NCBI GenBank assembly: GCA_024408565.1
Contig: JAKSUW010000006.1
Location: 1-53,923, forward strand
DNA length: 53,923 nt
Reading direction: 5' to 3'
DNA from: Bacilli bacterium
Lineage (GTDB): Bacteria; Bacillota_I; Bacilli_A; RFN20; CAG-826
The translations under genes and the position numbers were made by a program. Shown here piece after piece: positions 50,376 to 53,923 of this stretch; the first letter of the stretch is position 1, and every line of letters starts with the position of its first letter. Under the pieces are notes generated by a model, which worked only from the letters and a program-made list of their open reading frames with translations, ran no database searches and had not been told where the DNA came from.

Positions 50376-51233
50376 TTATTTCTTAAATAAACCTTCGTGG
50401 ATTTCTGTATATCCAGCTTTAAGTAACATCGTTCTTGCGTGCGCCACAGCATCATAAAACGCTGCGGTGCGATCTGGATAAACGAATTTTTGGCAATTTT
50501 GAATTTCTTCAAACGTTTCCTTACCAACCGGATAACGAAGATGATGCTCAATACTAAAAGTCATATCTTTATTTACGAGTTTTAATAATTGAGTGATATT
50601 AGCTTCGCCCTCGCCAACGGGAGTGATATCGGCATCATCACCTTTATGGATTCCATCTTTAAAGTGCACATAATAAGCGCGCGGGAACGCCATGGACAAT
50701 GTCTTCTCAGCCGGGACACCAACTTGAACATAGTTACTAGAATCGTAGACCATTAACATCCCAGGAAGTTTATCTAATAGTTCAATCATTCTTTCAGGTG
50801 TTTCGCCATATGAATCTTTTTCGTTTTCGAGGCAAACTTTAATGCCGGCTTTACTCGCTTCATCAAGAACATACTTTAAACGCTTAACTACTTCATCCGG
50901 ATTATTATTGTGTTCAAAGAAAGAAAAGACTCTAATATGAGGAGCGTGAAAAATTTGCGCCATCCGAATGGCCTTCGCCACCCGTTTTTGGTAAATAGCA
51001 AAATCAATATGCAAATCACGTTTACCAATTGGCGAAGAAATCGCCCAAACATCAATTTGTTTAGCTTTTAATTTCGTATAAAATTCATTTGCTTGTTCAT
51101 CAGTAAATTCAAGCACATTAATATCATTAATGTCGCGAATTTCCGCTAGATGAATACCCACGCTCGATATGGCATTAATTGCGTCATCAATATTGACAGC
51201 GGCTTCATCGGTTGGGGCACAAAGTTTAATCAT
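50376..51233 (-). CDS. TIM-barrel sugar isomerase/epimerase (copy 2)
   Basis: 285 residues from the ATG at 51233, chosen for GGGAGAA 5 nt upstream and for alignment to its paralogue. Metal-site residues are Glu in CLENEKDS, Asp in MVYDSSNY, His in YVHFKDGI and Glu in FSIEHHL. It shares the CAPTDEA start with copy 1 (CAFADEA). It lies between the flavoprotein and Gfo/Idh/MocA copy 2 in one tight transcription unit (10 and 9 bp gaps), so the three should act on one substrate. Confidence 0.88.
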   Translation of the reverse strand: MIKLCAPTDEAAVNIDDAINAISSVGIHLAEIRDINDINVLEFTDEQANEFYTKLKAKQIDVWAISSPIGKRDLHIDFAIYQKRVAKAIRMAQIFHAPHIRVFSFFEHNNNPDEVVKRLKYVLDEASKAGIKVCLENEKDSYGETPERMIELLDKLPGMLMVYDSSNYVQVGVPAEKTLSMAFPRAYYVHFKDGIHKGDDADITPVGEGEANITQLLKLVNKDMTFSIEHHLRYPVGKETFEEIQNCQKFVYPDRTAAFYDAVAHARTMLLKAGYTEIHEGLFKK

Positions 51234-51243
51234 AATTTTCTCC

Positions 51244-53148
51244 CTAGAATATATTTTTATTTTTACGATAGCCTCGCCAGACATTCTCGAAGAAATTATC
51301 TTCTTGAGGAATCGGGCGAACATTACGCCATTTAACTTTAAAGGTCTTATCAAAGATTACTTCTTGGACTTTATCTTTGCTTTTTCCATCATCGGGGATG
51401 AAACGGAAAATCTCATCTAGTCCCCCTCTTAATTTTCCATTCTTTTGATAATATAAAGCGGAACCGCGTGTCTTCTTAATTGTCTTAGCAAAATCAAGTA
51501 AACTAGTTAACACCGCCATTTGGGTAATTAAGATATCCTTATATTTATAAGCATCTACTAAGTGAGTCTTATTTTTAACGCCAACTTGGTTTAAATGTTC
51601 ATAATCTTTTTTAGTTAAGGCGAATGCTTTATTCATATTATCTAATTCACGAATCGCTGCGCCATAATCACTCATTCTTTTGCCCACATCGTTAATTAAA
51701 GCAGTGACGTTATCTTTATTCTTTAAAACCTGATTAATAAATTTAATTTCGCTACTTAACGCTTTATTTGCGATTTTTAAGAAGTTAACGTTGCTGATAG
51801 CTTTGCGTCGGTCGCTAATAATATATTGAGTGGCACGGAGTGAACCGACTTGACCAGCGTTTAATGCACTACCACCAGGACGAGAAACGCCGTGTGTACC
51901 AGCGCATTCACCACAAGCGAATAATCCTTGAAGAGTCGTTTCCCACCATTTGTTAACGGCAATACCGCCATTATGGTGTTGAGCGCAAAGAGCAATTTCT
52001 AAATATTTTTTAGAAATATCTAAACCTTTCGATTTATATAAATCAATCGCCGGTTGATTCATGTGTTTAAGTCTTTCAATTGGTGTTTTTTGTTTAGCGC
52101 CGGCTTTTTCTAAATACGTTTTAGCTTCGTTATTTAATTTATTAAAATCAATTGTTTTTAGACTAAACGGATTCTTGGTGTAGTCTAAATAAACACGACG
52201 GTGTTTAAGAGTAATTTCCCGGTACACAAGTAAATCAATAACCGAGGATCCATTTAGCACTTTATTAGAATCAAATGGCCATTGATAGCCTTTTAAGAAA
52301 ATATTATTTAGCGATTCGTATTTATCAGAGAAATAGTCGGCTAAAAACTCGTATTCTTTTTTATTTTTATCGATTGAAACGAAACGAGGTAATACTTGCA
52401 TATATGTGCCAGAAACGTTCCATCTAGGAGCGATACTGGCTAAACCATATTGCCATTCACTGACATTTTGAAGTTTCGCACCAGCTTGAATTGCTAATGA
52501 AGTGGAACCGGTGTGGCAAGTTGGATAAACGCTATTTTGGTATATCCCCGCCGGACCGCCAGTTGCTAAAATGACATTTGGTGAATTAAATAAAACAAAT
52601 TCACCATTCTTTTTATCTAAAGCAATTAAACCAATTGTTTGGTTATTTTGTTTTAAGATTTTGATTACATAGAGATTATCAAAGATTTTCACTCCTAACT
52701 TTTTCGCTTTCTTTTCAAGCGCTTCGGTCATAAATTTACTAGTTAATGGACCAGCGCTTGTCGCGCGTTCAAATGGATCATGGTCAGTCTTATAACCAAT
52801 ATATTCGCCATAACGGTTATGGGGGAAGGCGACGCCTAATTCACATAGATTAAGGAAACAACGAGGAGAAAGTGCGGCTTCGACTAAAGCGTTATCTCCA
52901 TCCACTGATCCAGGGGCGAATAAATTTTTCGCCATCGCGATTACGCTATCTGGGGAATCTCCCGATAAACCTAATTTATAATAAGTTTGTTTGTCACTAC
53001 CAGTGTTACGTGATGTTCCCATCATCACGCCTTCAGTGATTAAAGCGGCCTTTTTAGTTTTGTCTTCCGTTAAACGGTTAATGGCATTATATCCAGCCGC
53101 ACCGCTACCGATGACTAAGCAATCAAAATTATATAATTTTGTTTTCAT
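51244..53148 (-). CDS. FAD-dependent oxidoreductase (fumarate-reductase/AprA-like flavoprotein)
   Basis: A 634-residue FAD_binding_2 protein: dinucleotide loop CLVIGSGAAGYNAI, then GTSRNTGSDKQTYYKLG, VILATGGPAGIYQNSV, and C-terminal HHNGGIAVNKWWETTLQGLF with GECAGTHGVSRPGGSALNAG. The fold is that of fumarate reductase, L-aspartate oxidase or APS reductase alpha subunits. It lacks a covalent-flavin FMN domain, signal peptide and any Fe-S partner gene nearby. Its position in a carbohydrate operon suggests a sugar-derived substrate or electron sink for the dehydrogenases. It starts 2 bp after the SDR stop, without its own ribosome site. Confidence 0.88.
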   Translation of the reverse strand: MKTKLYNFDCLVIGSGAAGYNAINRLTEDKTKKAALITEGVMMGTSRNTGSDKQTYYKLGLSGDSPDSVIAMAKNLFAPGSVDGDNALVEAALSPRCFLNLCELGVAFPHNRYGEYIGYKTDHDPFERATSAGPLTSKFMTEALEKKAKKLGVKIFDNLYVIKILKQNNQTIGLIALDKKNGEFVLFNSPNVILATGGPAGIYQNSVYPTCHTGSTSLAIQAGAKLQNVSEWQYGLASIAPRWNVSGTYMQVLPRFVSIDKNKKEYEFLADYFSDKYESLNNIFLKGYQWPFDSNKVLNGSSVIDLLVYREITLKHRRVYLDYTKNPFSLKTIDFNKLNNEAKTYLEKAGAKQKTPIERLKHMNQPAIDLYKSKGLDISKKYLEIALCAQHHNGGIAVNKWWETTLQGLFACGECAGTHGVSRPGGSALNAGQVGSLRATQYIISDRRKAISNVNFLKIANKALSSEIKFINQVLKNKDNVTALINDVGKRMSDYGAAIRELDNMNKAFALTKKDYEHLNQVGVKNKTHLVDAYKYKDILITQMAVLTSLLDFAKTIKKTRGSALYYQKNGKLRGGLDEIFRFIPDDGKSKDKVQEVIFDKTFKVKWRNVRPIPQEDNFFENVWRGYRKNKNIF

Positions 53149-53150
53149 AA

Positions 53151-53888
53151 TTATAGTCTTTTAATATGGAAACCACCATCAACATTAATGGCTGTGCCAG
53201 TTGAGAAATCAAGTAAGCCGTTAGCGACCGCAAGAACCGCTTTAGCGATATCGATTGGTTCGCCCCAACGTTTGGTTGGTGTGATACCTTCGGCAATTAA
53301 TTTATCGTATTTAGCCGTCACGACTTCGGTCATTGGTGTTTTAATAATTCCCGGCCTCACTTCTAAAACTGGGATATTATATTCGCCTAATTTGTCGGCG
53401 AATAAAGTAGTGACCATGCTCACACCCGCTTTCGAAATACAATATTCACCACGACTCACACTAGAAGTGTAACTAGAGTTAGAGGCCACGTTTACAATGC
53501 GGGGAGTATAACCTTCGATGTTTTTCTTTAAGGAACTAATCATAAAGTTCGCGAAGATTTGACACATAAAGAAAGTGCCTTTGGTGTTAATTCTAATTAA
53601 ACGATCAAAGCTTTCTTCGGTCGTTTCGAGAATGTCCATTCTCACTTTGCAAGCAACGCCAGCGTTATTAACGAGTAAATCTAAACGACCATATTTTTTT
53701 TCGATATAGTCTTTTAAATTTTTACGATCTTCGGCGTTTGAAATATCGCACTTAACGTATTCAACTCCTTCCATACTTGGTTGGACATCGCTATAAATGA
53801 CCTGATAATCATTTTTCGCTAATAAGTCAGCGATACCCTTACCAATTCCTTGATAGGAACCAGTTACGACGGCTACTTTTTTTGACAT
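53151..53888 (-). CDS. SDR family oxidoreductase
   Basis: A 245-residue classical short-chain dehydrogenase: TGSYQGIGKGIADLL, LLVNNAGVACKV, catalytic Ser region NVASNSSYTSS, YCISKAG (Y-x3-K) and the end FSTGTAINVDGGFHIKRL. It most resembles sugar or 3-oxoacyl-type SDRs; substrate unknown. It is the first visible gene of the flavoprotein-isomerase-dehydrogenase operon, with a strong ribosome site (AAAGGAGAAA) and only 35 bp before the window edge, so the promoter or a further gene may lie outside. Confidence 0.9.
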   Translation of the reverse strand: MSKKVAVVTGSYQGIGKGIADLLAKNDYQVIYSDVQPSMEGVEYVKCDISNAEDRKNLKDYIEKKYGRLDLLVNNAGVACKVRMDILETTEESFDRLIRINTKGTFFMCQIFANFMISSLKKNIEGYTPRIVNVASNSSYTSSVSRGEYCISKAGVSMVTTLFADKLGEYNIPVLEVRPGIIKTPMTEVVTAKYDKLIAEGITPTKRWGEPIDIAKAVLAVANGLLDFSTGTAINVDGGFHIKRL

Positions 53889-53923
53889 AATACTTTCTCC
53901 TTTAATAAGTTCCGATAATATTC

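Noticed and set aside
51234-51353. 40-residue extension of TIM-barrel isomerase copy 2
   Set aside because: It overlaps the flavoprotein end, and the paralogue and ribosome site GGGAGAA both fix the start at 51233.
1-53923. CRISPR arrays, insertion sequences, prophage or defence genes
   Set aside because: No regularly spaced direct repeats, transposase, integrase, phage structural, restriction or toxin-antitoxin genes were seen in the translated frames.

Overview
The window looks like chromosome of an uncultured gut member of class Bacilli (Bacillota), near the Erysipelotrichia / RF39 / Acholeplasma side. The reasons are AT-rich DNA, many Bacilli-type lipoproteins with LxSC lipoboxes, class II GalT, standalone YsxC, HrcA/CIRCE-type operators upstream of tig-lon, and PTS and MATE families typical of such genomes. 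Every tryptophan in the intact genes is TGG and TGA is used as a stop (galT, one lipoprotein), so the standard bacterial code applies rather than the Mycoplasma code. No ribosomal RNA, CRISPR array, insertion sequence or recognisable transcription regulator was found.

Layout. 1-5000: a GH97 glycosidase cut by the left edge, a MATE pump, a HAD phosphatase and a beta-helix lipoprotein. 5022-10872: gdhA, divergent from an operon of PLP aminotransferase, class II aldolase, and an FGGY sugar kinase fused to a GtrA membrane domain. 10979-14135: a lipoprotein with an InlB-type repeat and a MATE protein fused to a degenerate histidine-kinase-like ATPase domain. 14334-19309: tRNA-Val and tRNA-Gly, then an amino-acid permease starting 8 nt after the tRNA, a PAP2 phosphatase, a small membrane protein, an esterase, a FakA-like fragment protein and a TPR-like protein. 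19310-25253: a consensus promoter flanked by two CIRCE-like operators drives tig and lon. lon carries an in-frame TAA; a PTS EIIBC gene sits between it and ysxC. 25257-33064: Leloir galactose genes galK and galM-galT, interleaved with rarA, a SAM-binding protein, a P-loop kinase, a DJ-1 protein and tRNA-His. 33046-36991: a SpoU methylase, two MATE pumps, tRNA-Gln and a broken gene.

36993-53888 is a carbohydrate locus for uronic-acid polymers. It holds a surface PL8 lyase lipoprotein, two accessory lipoproteins, a GPH-type symporter, a GH28-type enzyme without signal peptide, mannonate dehydratase (uxuA) with its SDR partner, a second SDR, a large flavoprotein, and two paralogous pairs of Gfo/Idh/MocA dehydrogenase plus TIM-barrel isomerase. 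The likely flow is extracellular cleavage by PL8, import by the symporter, then intracellular trimming by GH28. Redox or isomerase chemistry follows, with part of the carbon going through fructuronate/mannonate to KDG. The duplicated pairs next to a flavoprotein suggest a non-hydrolytic, oxidation-based glycoside step, which is unproven.

A window-wide signature stands out. About a dozen genes on both strands lack a Shine-Dalgarno site and have a TATAAT-like -10 box only 6-9 nt (one at 12 nt) before the start codon, so their mRNAs should be leaderless or nearly so. Operonic metabolic genes instead have strong AGGAGG sites.
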